From Acidimicrobiaceae bacterium (GTDB lineage Bacteria; Actinomycetota; Acidimicrobiia; Acidimicrobiales; Palsa-688), in contig PMLI01000586.1 of assembly GCA_003158835.1 (NCBI GenBank), positions 6,023-11,056 of the forward strand: a DNA stretch of 5,034 nucleotides, written 5' to 3'. Under the pieces are notes generated by a model. The model made no database searches and was not told the origin of the DNA. It saw only the letters and a list, made by a program, of their open reading frames with translations. Both the position numbers and the translations under genes were made by a program. Each line of letters begins with the position of its first letter. The first letter of the stretch is position 1. Shown piece by piece: positions 1 to 5,034 of this stretch.

Positions 1-338
1 CACCCGTCTTCGGGATTGAAGCCCAAGAGATGTATGGTGAGTTCTTCGATATTCCGCAGCCAGACGAGCTCGTGTTCATTTCGAGCTTCAGCGGTGGGGA
101 AGTATTCCGTTCTGGTTGCTGCTTCTACCGTGGTGCAGGGCGCATCTTCTATTTCGGCCCGGGGGACCAGGACTACCCGGTGTACCATCACGCGGTAGTG
201 CAGAGGGTGTTGGCGAACGCAGTCGTCTGGGCCCATCGAGCGGGTGGGCCGCTGGCCTCACCGTACCAGATCGAGAACATGGAAGAGGGATGGATCGATT
301 CCTATATCCGCGGTGCTTACCCGGGCGGGAGTAGGTGA
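1..338 (+). CDS. ThuA-like sugar-utilisation protein, C-terminal part (5' end outside window)
   Basis: The frame is open from the window edge (first full codon at position 3) to a TGA at 336-338, giving 111 C-terminal residues of a protein whose family is usually about 220-260 residues. The visible part carries the hallmark ThuA segment: EMYGEFFDIP, then ELVFISSFSGGEVFRSGC, then RGAGRIFYFGPGDQDYPVYH, then VQRVLANAVVWA. ThuA-like proteins have a class I glutamine-amidotransferase-like fold and are cytoplasmic. In Sinorhizobium thuA works with thuB in catabolism of trehalose and related disaccharides, but the exact chemistry of the family is poorly defined. The stop overlaps the GTG start of the next gene (GTGA, 335-338), which indicates one operon and translational coupling with the oxidoreductase. 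Family assignment is firm. The substrate is not known from sequence, and trehalose is only one possibility. The start and promoter lie outside the window. Confidence 0.88.
   Translation, partial: PVFGIEAQEMYGEFFDIPQPDELVFISSFSGGEVFRSGCCFYRGAGRIFYFGPGDQDYPVYHHAVVQRVLANAVVWAHRAGGPLASPYQIENMEEGWIDSYIRGAYPGGSR
327..338 (+). promoter_or_regulatory. Translational coupling site: GGGAG and overlapping GTGA stop/start
   Basis: GGGAG at 327-331 is followed after only three bases by GTG (335-337), which overlaps the TGA stop (336-338) of the ThuA-like gene. The short spacing is sub-optimal for independent initiation, so translation of the oxidoreductase probably depends on ribosomes finishing the upstream gene. 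This fixes the start of the second gene. Confidence 0.6.
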
Positions 339-1348
339 GGCCGCGGCGCGCCGTCCTCGTCGGTGCCGGCGGTATGGGAAGGACCTGGGCGAGGGCGATC
401 ACCGACAACCCCGATGTCTCGCTGGTGGGTTGGGTCGATTTGGTGAAGGGCCGGGTGGTTGAGGGTGTTGAGGCGGTCGGTCTGGCGAACGTGGCCATAG
501 AGGACGACCTGGAGGTGGCGCTGGCGAAGTGCTCACCGGACTTCGTCGTGGACGTGACCGCTCCCGAAGCCCACTTTGAGGTCACTCGGCGCTGCCTGGA
601 ACGAGGTGTCGCCGTGCTGGGCGAAAAACCCATGGCAGCCAACCTTGATGAGGCGCGAGACCTCGTAGCGTGCTCGCGGCGTACGGCGACCTTGTTCGTG
701 GTGAGCCAGAACCGGCGCTACCATCCCGGCCTCGTTGCTTTCAGGGGGTTGGTGGCGGACCATTTCGGGGGCATCGGTGAGCTGAGCGCCGAGTTCTACG
801 CTGCCCCCCACTTTGGAGGGTTCCGGGACGAGATGGCGAGCCCGCTACTGTTAGAGATGGCAGTCCACACCTTTGACGCCGCCCGCTACATTACCGGTGC
901 CGATGCCGTTAGCGTGTATTGTAACGAGTTCAACCCGTCGTGGAGCTGGTACCGGGGCGCGGCGTCGGCTACAGCGAACTTCGAACTCAGCGCTGGGATC
1001 CGGTTCAGCTATCGGGGCAGCTGGTGTGCTGAGGGCCTCGAGACGTCCTGGGAGGCGGAGTGGCGCGCCGTCGGAGCCTTCGGGAGTGCCAAATGGGACG
1101 GGTCGAACAACCCGGTCGCCGAAGTCCGGATGGGGGGCGAGAAGGGCGCGGCTCTGGAGCGCATCGAAGCGGCACCGGTCCCGATGCCGGGGGAGGGTAT
1201 CGCGGCCTGCCTAGGTGACTTCGTGAGGGCGCTGCGAACGGGGGAGCCGCCAATGAACGAGTGCAGGGACAACATCAAGAGCTTCGCTATGGTGATGGCC
1301 GCGCTGGCGTCTAGCTCGAGTGGGAGGCGGGTCGGCGTTGTCGCGTGA
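335..1348 (+). CDS. Gfo/Idh/MocA-family NAD(P)-dependent sugar oxidoreductase (possibly ThuB-like)
   Basis: This is a complete 337-residue protein of normal length for the family. The N-terminal Rossmann domain (about residues 5-120) has the dinucleotide motif GAGGMG at 10-15 and the family signature EKP at 97-99, whose lysine K98 is the usual catalytic or binding lysine. The C-terminal domain (about 125-337) contains LLLEMAVHTFDAARY, where H178 and D181 match the conserved histidine and aspartate near the substrate. It ends with the typical TGEPP...N..S.AMVMAAL..S..GRRV segment. There is no signal peptide, so the enzyme is cytoplasmic. The family oxidises or reduces sugars, inositols and their derivatives with NAD(P). 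Next to a ThuA-like gene, a role in making or removing a 3-keto sugar (as for ThuB) is plausible but inferred. The GTG start at 335 is the only one that keeps the first Rossmann strand (RAVLVGAG) intact. A GGGAG (327-331) lies just upstream, and the 4-bp overlap suggests re-initiation after the ThuA-like gene. Confidence 0.92.
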   Translation: MRPRRAVLVGAGGMGRTWARAITDNPDVSLVGWVDLVKGRVVEGVEAVGLANVAIEDDLEVALAKCSPDFVVDVTAPEAHFEVTRRCLERGVAVLGEKPMAANLDEARDLVACSRRTATLFVVSQNRRYHPGLVAFRGLVADHFGGIGELSAEFYAAPHFGGFRDEMASPLLLEMAVHTFDAARYITGADAVSVYCNEFNPSWSWYRGAASATANFELSAGIRFSYRGSWCAEGLETSWEAEWRAVGAFGSAKWDGSNNPVAEVRMGGEKGAALERIEAAPVPMPGEGIAACLGDFVRALRTGEPPMNECRDNIKSFAMVMAALASSSSGRRVGVVA

Positions 1349-1435
1349 CCCCTAATGCTGGTCGCGCTCGAGGGCGCTGAAATCGCAGTAGCGGGCCTGA
1401 CCCGGTGTCCTTGTTGGGGGGGTTCACGGGCTCCC
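1349..1435. other. Convergent intergenic gap without a clear terminator
   Basis: These 87 bases separate the stop of the oxidoreductase (+) from the stop of the galactosidase (-). Only weak, short inverted repeats are visible: GCGC at either side of TCGAGG around 1364-1377, and CGGG/CCCG around 1392-1404. Neither is followed by a T-run. Transcription from both sides must end near here, but no intrinsic terminator can be supported from the sequence. Confidence 0.4.
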
Positions 1436-3418
1436 TCAGGGGGCGCCGTCTTGGCGCACGACCACTGCTGCGCCGGGCAGCAGCTCCACGCGGGCGGGGA
1501 CGGGACGATGGAGTAACAAGTCATAGCCGCGTGTTGGCACATCAACTGTCGTGTCCCCATAGTTCAGCCAGAATTGCCAGGAGTGCCCGGAGCCTTTGCG
1601 CCGGAGCAGGCCGTGCACGGCCGGGCCCAACTTTGCGAGCGCGGGCGTTATGCCGGCTGCGGCCAACGCATCGAGCACGAGCAAGTTATTGCGCTCGTCG
1701 GAGAGCCGGGTTGATACATACCACGCGTAGCCGCTCCCAGCTGCCCGTCCGGTAATGGCAGGGCCACCGGCAAGATCCCCGGTCTCGTAGCGGTCGAGGA
1801 CGTCGGCACCGTGGGCTTCGAGGCGTTCGCTCCAGACCGACCCGTAACCGCCCCCGCACAGCGGCACGAGCTCGCCTCGGGCCAGGGGATGGAACTCCTC
1901 CACGCGCACGCCCAGCAGCGAACGCAACAAAGCAGGGTAGCCACCCAGACGAACTGTGTTCGACGAGTCGACGACCCCGCTCAAGCAAGTGACGATCATG
2001 CAGCCCCCATTGCGGACATACTGGTGCATCCCGTGCGCCGCTTCGTCTGAGAGCACGTAGGTATTTGAGACGATCACTAGCTTGTAGCGAGAGAAGTCCC
2101 CGTCCGCCGGAACGAAGTCACAAAGATGGCCGGCGAACGTCACGGCTCGATGATCGGCCCGCACACCGTCCAGGTACTGCACCCGAGCAGGAAGTACACG
2201 CCGAGCTTCAATCGCCCACCACGAGTCGAAGTCGAGCACGATCGCCACCTCGGCGTCGGTTGTGCTCCCGGAAACCTCGTTGAGGTCCTCCAGCGCGTGG
2301 CCGAGGCTCCTTATCTCCCGGAATATCCTGGTGTCGGGCCCAGCGTGAGGGACCATGGCCGAGTGGTACATTTCGGCCCCAGCCCGTGACGCGCGCCATT
2401 GGAAGAACAAGGCGCTGTCGGAGCCATGGGCGATGTAGGCCAGCGAATCGAGAAGGGTTCGGCCCGGAGGGCGGTGCACGACCGCGTGGTCCTCGACGGT
2501 CGTGCTTGCAGCCTGTTCCATCACGAGCCATGGTCGACCCTGGTTGATCGAACGCGCCATGTCGGCGGCAAGAGCGATCTGATCGTAAGCGCTGCTTCCT
2601 CGGCTGTTGGGGTAGTGATCGATGGCGACGACATCAACTTCTCGGCCCCACTCCCACAAGTCGAGAACAGGGGTATCGGACAGCATGAAGTTCGTTGTCA
2701 CCGGGATGGCAGGAGTGTGGGCCCGGATCGCGTCCCGCTGCTCGACAAAGGCGCGGAGGAGCTCGCTCGACCAAAAGCGCCGGAAGTCCAACGTTTGGGA
2801 TGGGTTTGCCAGCCACTGCGTGGCTCGTGGGGGAAGGACTTCTTCCCAGTCCCCGTAACGCTGGCTCCAGAAGGCGGTGCCCCATGCTTCGTTTAGTTCA
2901 TCGAGACCCTGTTGCGCCGGGCCGTACCGTTGCTGGAGCCATGTCCGGAACCCGGTGGCTGCATGGTCGCACCAGCACATAGTCCCGTATTCGTTGTGGA
3001 CGTGCCATAGGACAAGCGCCGGGTGCCCGGCATAGCGCTCGGCCAGCTTGGTTGCTACGCGGGCAGCGGCCTGTCGGTAAGAGGGAGCGGCGGCACAGTA
3101 CGTGTCCCTACTGCCATGGACGAGCCGCGTGCCGTCGGCCCGGACAGGTAGGGCGTCCGGGTGGGCGAGGCTGAACCATGGAGGCGGTGATGCCGTGGGC
3201 GTGGCGAGAATGACGGCAACGCCGGCGTTGTGGAGCCGCTCGAACGTGGCGTCCAACCAGTCGAAGCGGTAGCTACCCTCGCGTGGCTCGATGCAAGACC
3301 AGGAAAAGACCCCGACGGTCGCGGCGTTGACGCGCGCCTCACGCATCAGGGCGACGTCCTCGGCCCACGTCGGCGCGTCCCATTGTTCCGGGTTGTAGTC
3401 TCCTCCGAACAGCAACAC
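1436..3418 (-). CDS. Glycoside hydrolase family 42 beta-galactosidase
   Basis: This is a 660-residue cytoplasmic GH42 enzyme of full family length. The TIM-barrel domain starts with LLFGGDYNPEQW (2-13). It contains WHVHNEYG, with E143 as catalytic acid/base, and WLVMEQAAS, with E301 as nucleophile; WRASRAGAEMYHSAMVPH (341-358) is also typical. A trimerisation-type domain follows (about 385-595, beginning near VAIVLDFDSWWAIE), then a small C-terminal beta domain. GH42 enzymes hydrolyse terminal beta-galactosides, and some members prefer arabinosides or plant oligosaccharides. The reading frame stays open upstream to a GTG at 3655. The start is instead placed at GTG 3416-3418 because a GGAGGT lies exactly 8 bases before it, and because family proteins begin just before the FGGDYNPEQW strand. 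The structural zinc cluster known from Thermus GH42 is incomplete: C108, C148 and C150 are present, but the fourth position (153) is alanine. There is no signal peptide, so the substrate must be imported; no transporter lies in the window. The gene is convergent with the ThuA-like/oxidoreductase operon. Confidence 0.95.
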   Translation of the reverse strand: MLLFGGDYNPEQWDAPTWAEDVALMREARVNAATVGVFSWSCIEPREGSYRFDWLDATFERLHNAGVAVILATPTASPPPWFSLAHPDALPVRADGTRLVHGSRDTYCAAAPSYRQAAARVATKLAERYAGHPALVLWHVHNEYGTMCWCDHAATGFRTWLQQRYGPAQQGLDELNEAWGTAFWSQRYGDWEEVLPPRATQWLANPSQTLDFRRFWSSELLRAFVEQRDAIRAHTPAIPVTTNFMLSDTPVLDLWEWGREVDVVAIDHYPNSRGSSAYDQIALAADMARSINQGRPWLVMEQAASTTVEDHAVVHRPPGRTLLDSLAYIAHGSDSALFFQWRASRAGAEMYHSAMVPHAGPDTRIFREIRSLGHALEDLNEVSGSTTDAEVAIVLDFDSWWAIEARRVLPARVQYLDGVRADHRAVTFAGHLCDFVPADGDFSRYKLVIVSNTYVLSDEAAHGMHQYVRNGGCMIVTCLSGVVDSSNTVRLGGYPALLRSLLGVRVEEFHPLARGELVPLCGGGYGSVWSERLEAHGADVLDRYETGDLAGGPAITGRAAGSGYAWYVSTRLSDERNNLLVLDALAAAGITPALAKLGPAVHGLLRRKGSGHSWQFWLNYGDTTVDVPTRGYDLLLHRPVPARVELLPGAAVVVRQDGAP

Positions 3419-3426
3419 TCGGTGCC

Positions 3427-3432
3427 ACCTCC
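3427..3432 (-). promoter_or_regulatory. Ribosome binding site GGAGGT deciding the galactosidase start
   Basis: Read on the minus strand, GGAGGT occupies 3432-3427, followed by eight bases and then GTG at 3418-3416. This near-perfect Shine-Dalgarno match with ideal spacing shortens the gene by 79 codons relative to the longest open frame. No comparable site precedes the GTG at 3655. Confidence 0.75.
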
Positions 3433-3453
3433 GTAGCGCCAGGACCTGTCTGT

Positions 3454-3655
3454 TCAACCGTAGTTGAGCGGGACCGCCTGATCGTCTGGGGTGTCGCGGG
3501 GCGGGGACGAGCGCCTCCACGAGCGTTACGGCGATGCCGTCAGCCCCGCTCCGAAGACGTTGATAATCACCGGCTTGGAAGCCCGGCTGCAACTCGCGTC
3601 CTACTACGTGGTCGCCGGCGGGGACGACCACGGCCAGGTCATTGTCCCCATCCAC
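3454..3655 (-). pseudogene. Possible broken 3' end of an unrecognised gene upstream of the galactosidase
   Basis: On the minus strand the frame from 3655 down to about 3495 encodes a plausible globular stretch (for example DLAVVVPAGDHVVGREL, later ADGIAVTLVEALVPAPR) with high-GC codon use like its neighbours. Near the C-rich run at about 3485-3505 another frame takes over, reading DTPDDQAVPLNYG and ending in TGA at 3456-3454, 35 bases before the galactosidase start. That is a normal intra-operon distance. Joining the two requires one frameshift, and the second frame has its own TAA at 3528-3526. I do not recognise the family. It may equally be non-coding DNA that is open by chance because of its high GC, or a genuine N-terminal extension of the galactosidase, which the ribosome binding site argues against. 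Confidence 0.2.
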
Positions 3656-3715
3656 GGCACCCCGTCCTCACCGTGGTCTTCGCCCAATCGTCCGTATTAA
3701 GCTGGTACACCTTCG
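3656..3715. other. Intergenic DNA with no supported feature; probable site of the IS left boundary
   Basis: This stretch lies between the coding-like remnant and the structured leader of the insertion sequence. It includes a short AT-richer patch (around 3694-3702). I see no gene, no clear promoter and no inverted repeat. IS110-type elements usually lack terminal inverted repeats and make little or no target duplication, so the left boundary cannot be placed from this sequence alone. It may lie here or slightly to either side. Confidence 0.3.
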
Positions 3716-3832
3716 GTAGGGTCCCTCAACCTGGGTTGGGGATGCCTCAGAGTAAGGACGGTAACCGTTCCTTTTCTTGAGAGGAAGTCCTTCCGATGGC
3801 GTCATGTTGGTGGTCAGCTCCAGGCTCAGTTC
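3716..3832 (+). ncRNA. Candidate IS110 bridge RNA region (left-end leader)
   Basis: In the IS110 group, a non-coding RNA made from the left end upstream of the transposase pairs with target and donor DNA and directs recombination. Here the 117 bases before the transposase ATG have no good ORF and fold locally. A 7-bp hairpin pairs 3724-3730 with 3735-3741 around a CTGG loop, including one G-U pair. A second, bulged hairpin pairs 3754-3758 with 3769-3773 and 3759-3761 with 3765-3767, with a TAA loop and T3768 bulged. A third purine/pyrimidine-rich segment can pair GGAA 3783-3786 with TTCC 3791-3794, or alternatively with 3769-3772. The RNA ends, guide loops and core dinucleotide cannot be assigned from one copy. 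Position and structure are observed; the bridge RNA role is inferred from the family. Confidence 0.35.
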
Positions 3833-4996
3833 ATGGCGAGGGTACGCGGCTGTGACCCGGCCCGGTGCTTGGTCGTGCCGGTCGATGTGGGCAAGTCAAT
3901 GGCGATGGCGCTCGTTGCCGACCACTACGGGGAAATCGTGGTGGCACCGTTCGAGTTCGGCCTGACCGAAACCGGGTTCGCGTCATTGGCAGCAGCGGTC
4001 GCTCGGGCCGAAGCCGTGCGCGGTCCCGAGATCGTGCGTGTCGGGGTGGGATCGGCCGGTCATTACCACCGCACCTTGGTTGCCCGGCTGCGCGCCGGTG
4101 GGTTCGAGGTGGTCGAACTAAACCCCGCGGCGGTGAAAGAGGCGAGGTCTCAGCAACTGCTCCGGCGGCTGAAGAGCGATGCCCGTGACCTGGGGGCGAT
4201 GGCCGAGCTGATGGTCCGGGGCGCAGGTCGGGCGCCTGCTGTCAAGACCGACGCTTTGGCGGCCCAGGCCGCATGGGCGGCCCACCGGCGGCGCAAGGTG
4301 GCGGCGCGGGCGGCGTTGGCCAACCAGGTGATCGGGCAGCTCGACTTGGTGTTCCCGGGCTTGGACGGCTGCTTCTCCGATGTCCTGGGGGCCAAGGCGG
4401 GACGAGTGATCGTGTCTGAGATCTGTGACCCAGACCGTGCCTTGCGCCAGGGCGTGGCCGGCCTGCGGCGTTTTGTCGGCCGCCGTGGCGTGGCTCTTTC
4501 GACGCCCAAGGCTGCCGAGGTCATAGAGGCGGCCCGGGTGGCGCTGCGCCTTCCCGCCCCAGAGCGTGCCGTACTGGGCCGGGTATTGGCCGCCGACTTG
4601 TCGTTGCTCTCGAAGCTCGAGGCCGAGGTCGCCGCCGCAGAGGTCGCCCTGGGCGAGGTGCTCGCCGACACCCCGGCGGGCGTCCTTACGAGCCTTCCCG
4701 GTATCGGGGTCGTCCGGGCTTCGAACTACGGTGCTGGCATCGGTGACCCCACCCGTTTTGCCAACGCCGCCGGCGCCTATCGCGCTGCGGGGTTGGTGCC
4801 GACTTCGTACGAGCCAGCCCGTCGCGCCCGTCCTGGCCAGCACATCAGTCGAGAGGGCTCTGTCGAGCTCCGCCAGGCGATCATCGAGCTCGGCCGAGGC
4901 CTGTCGCAACATGAGCCTAATTTCGTCGCCTATCGCCGAGCGCTGCTCGACGCCATGATGCTCGTGGCTAGGAGCGTCGGACAACGAGCTGGCTAG
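3833..4996 (+). CDS. IS110-family transposase (DEDD recombinase), possibly catalytically impaired
   Basis: This 387-residue protein is of normal length for the family. The N-terminal RuvC-like DEDD domain (about 10-165) shows VPVDVGKS with D18, the GHYHRTL segment (76-82), VVELNPAAVKEAR (93-105) and KSDARDLGAMAEL with D116 and D119. The second acidic residue, normally glutamate in a G-x-E-x-x-G-x-Y context, appears to be glycine here (G73, codon GGA at 4049-4051). A heptad-like stretch (about 255-280) is a likely coiled coil. The C-terminal Transposase_20 domain (about 281-365) begins with SLPGIGVVRASNYGAGIGDP and includes HISREGSVELRQAI, where S339 is the likely catalytic serine (S343 is the alternative). 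The enzyme acts on DNA together with a guide RNA in this family. The ATG at 3833 has no strong Shine-Dalgarno sequence, but it places D18 at the usual depth and no better start exists before it. Translation may be weak. Confidence 0.93.
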   Translation: MARVRGCDPARCLVVPVDVGKSMAMALVADHYGEIVVAPFEFGLTETGFASLAAAVARAEAVRGPEIVRVGVGSAGHYHRTLVARLRAGGFEVVELNPAAVKEARSQQLLRRLKSDARDLGAMAELMVRGAGRAPAVKTDALAAQAAWAAHRRRKVAARAALANQVIGQLDLVFPGLDGCFSDVLGAKAGRVIVSEICDPDRALRQGVAGLRRFVGRRGVALSTPKAAEVIEAARVALRLPAPERAVLGRVLAADLSLLSKLEAEVAAAEVALGEVLADTPAGVLTSLPGIGVVRASNYGAGIGDPTRFANAAGAYRAAGLVPTSYEPARRARPGQHISREGSVELRQAIIELGRGLSQHEPNFVAYRRALLDAMMLVARSVGQRAG

Positions 4997-5000
4997 ATAC

Positions 5001-5018
5001 GGGACAAACCGTGTCGCC
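5001..5018 (+). other. Hairpin just after the transposase stop (IS right-end tail)
   Basis: G5001 and G5002 can pair with C5018 and C5017, and GACA (5003-5006) with TGTC (5012-5015), around a 5-base loop with G5016 bulged. It starts four bases after the TAG stop. No T-run follows, so it is not a convincing intrinsic terminator. It may be a structural part of the right end of the element. Confidence 0.3.
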
Positions 5019-5034
5019 CGCCAGCATCATGGGA

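Larger units (their letters stand above)
3716..5034 (+). mobile_element. IS110-family insertion sequence (boundaries approximate; right end may run off the window)
   Basis: The element is defined by its DEDD-type transposase (3833-4996), a structured non-coding leader before it, and a short tail after it. IS110-group elements have a long non-coding left end that encodes a bridge RNA and a short right end, which matches this arrangement. No terminal inverted repeats or target-site duplication were found, as expected for the family, so both limits given are estimates. The element lies upstream of, and divergent from, the GH42 gene. Confidence 0.55.

Noticed and set aside
88..642. Minus-strand ORF of 184 codons across the ThuA-like and oxidoreductase genes
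   Set aside because: It spans two well-supported plus-strand genes and its translation (S/T/R/P-rich) matches no family pattern I recognise.
1349..1435. Bidirectional terminator between the convergent genes
   Set aside because: Only 4-bp stems without T-runs are present; this does not meet a reasonable standard for an intrinsic terminator.
2399..2896. Plus-strand ORF of 165 codons inside the galactosidase
   Set aside because: It is an antisense shadow of the catalytic barrel region of the GH42 gene; no start signal or motif supports it.
3491..3700. Plus-strand ORF of 69 codons between the galactosidase and the transposase
   Set aside because: It lies opposite the coding-like minus-strand frame, has no ribosome binding site or recognisable motif, and its composition fits a shadow frame in GC-rich DNA.
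4118..4984. Long minus-strand ORF (288 codons) antisense to the transposase
   Set aside because: High GC keeps the opposite frames open; the translation is low-complexity, rich in R, G, P and H and without domains, while the plus-strand frame has clear IS110 motifs.
3763..5012. Shared hexamer AACCGT at 3763-3768 and 5007-5012 as a possible direct repeat at the IS ends
   Set aside because: It is too short to be meaningful, and the flanking bases do not continue the match.
3803..5030. Nine of eleven complementary bases between leader 3803-3813 and right tail 5020-5030, a possible donor-guide pairing
   Set aside because: Given the number of offsets possible between the two regions, a match of this quality is expected by chance; no core dinucleotide or second guide supports it.

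Overview
The window is high-GC DNA with GTG as well as ATG starts, short intergenic gaps and strong G/C preference at third codon positions. Together with the style of the IS110-type transposase, this suggests an actinomycete or another high-GC soil-type bacterium. The phylum is an inference; no rRNA or other marker gene is present.

Layout: (1) positions 1-338 (+) hold the 3' end of a ThuA-like gene. (2) Positions 335-1348 (+) hold a complete Gfo/Idh/MocA-family NAD(P)-dependent sugar oxidoreductase. It overlaps the ThuA-like gene by 4 bp (GTGA), so the two are almost certainly co-transcribed and translationally coupled. (3) After an 87-bp convergent gap, positions 1436-3418 (-) hold a complete GH42 beta-galactosidase with both catalytic glutamates. 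(4) Positions 3419 to about 3715 hold no recognised gene. On the minus strand there is a coding-like stretch that may be the broken 3' end of a gene once upstream of the galactosidase. (5) From roughly 3716 to the right edge lies an IS110-family insertion sequence: a structured non-coding leader of about 120 bp, a DEDD-type transposase/recombinase (3833-4996, +), and the beginning of its right end.

How the genes fit together: ThuA-like plus Gfo/Idh is the arrangement of thuA-thuB in rhizobia, where the pair acts on trehalose and related disaccharides through 3-keto-sugar intermediates. A cytoplasmic GH42 enzyme next door fits a locus for catabolism of imported galactosides or other plant or microbial oligosaccharides. 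The actual substrate cannot be read from the sequence. The insertion sequence sits upstream of the galactosidase, in divergent orientation, and may have separated it from its original operon or promoter.

Most notable points: the transposase appears to have glycine (G73) where the family has its catalytic DEDD glutamate, explainable by one base change; the leader before the transposase has the position and hairpin content expected of an IS110 bridge RNA; and the galactosidase start is best placed at 3418 because of an excellent ribosome binding site. No CRISPR array, tRNA, rRNA or clearly new multi-gene system is visible.
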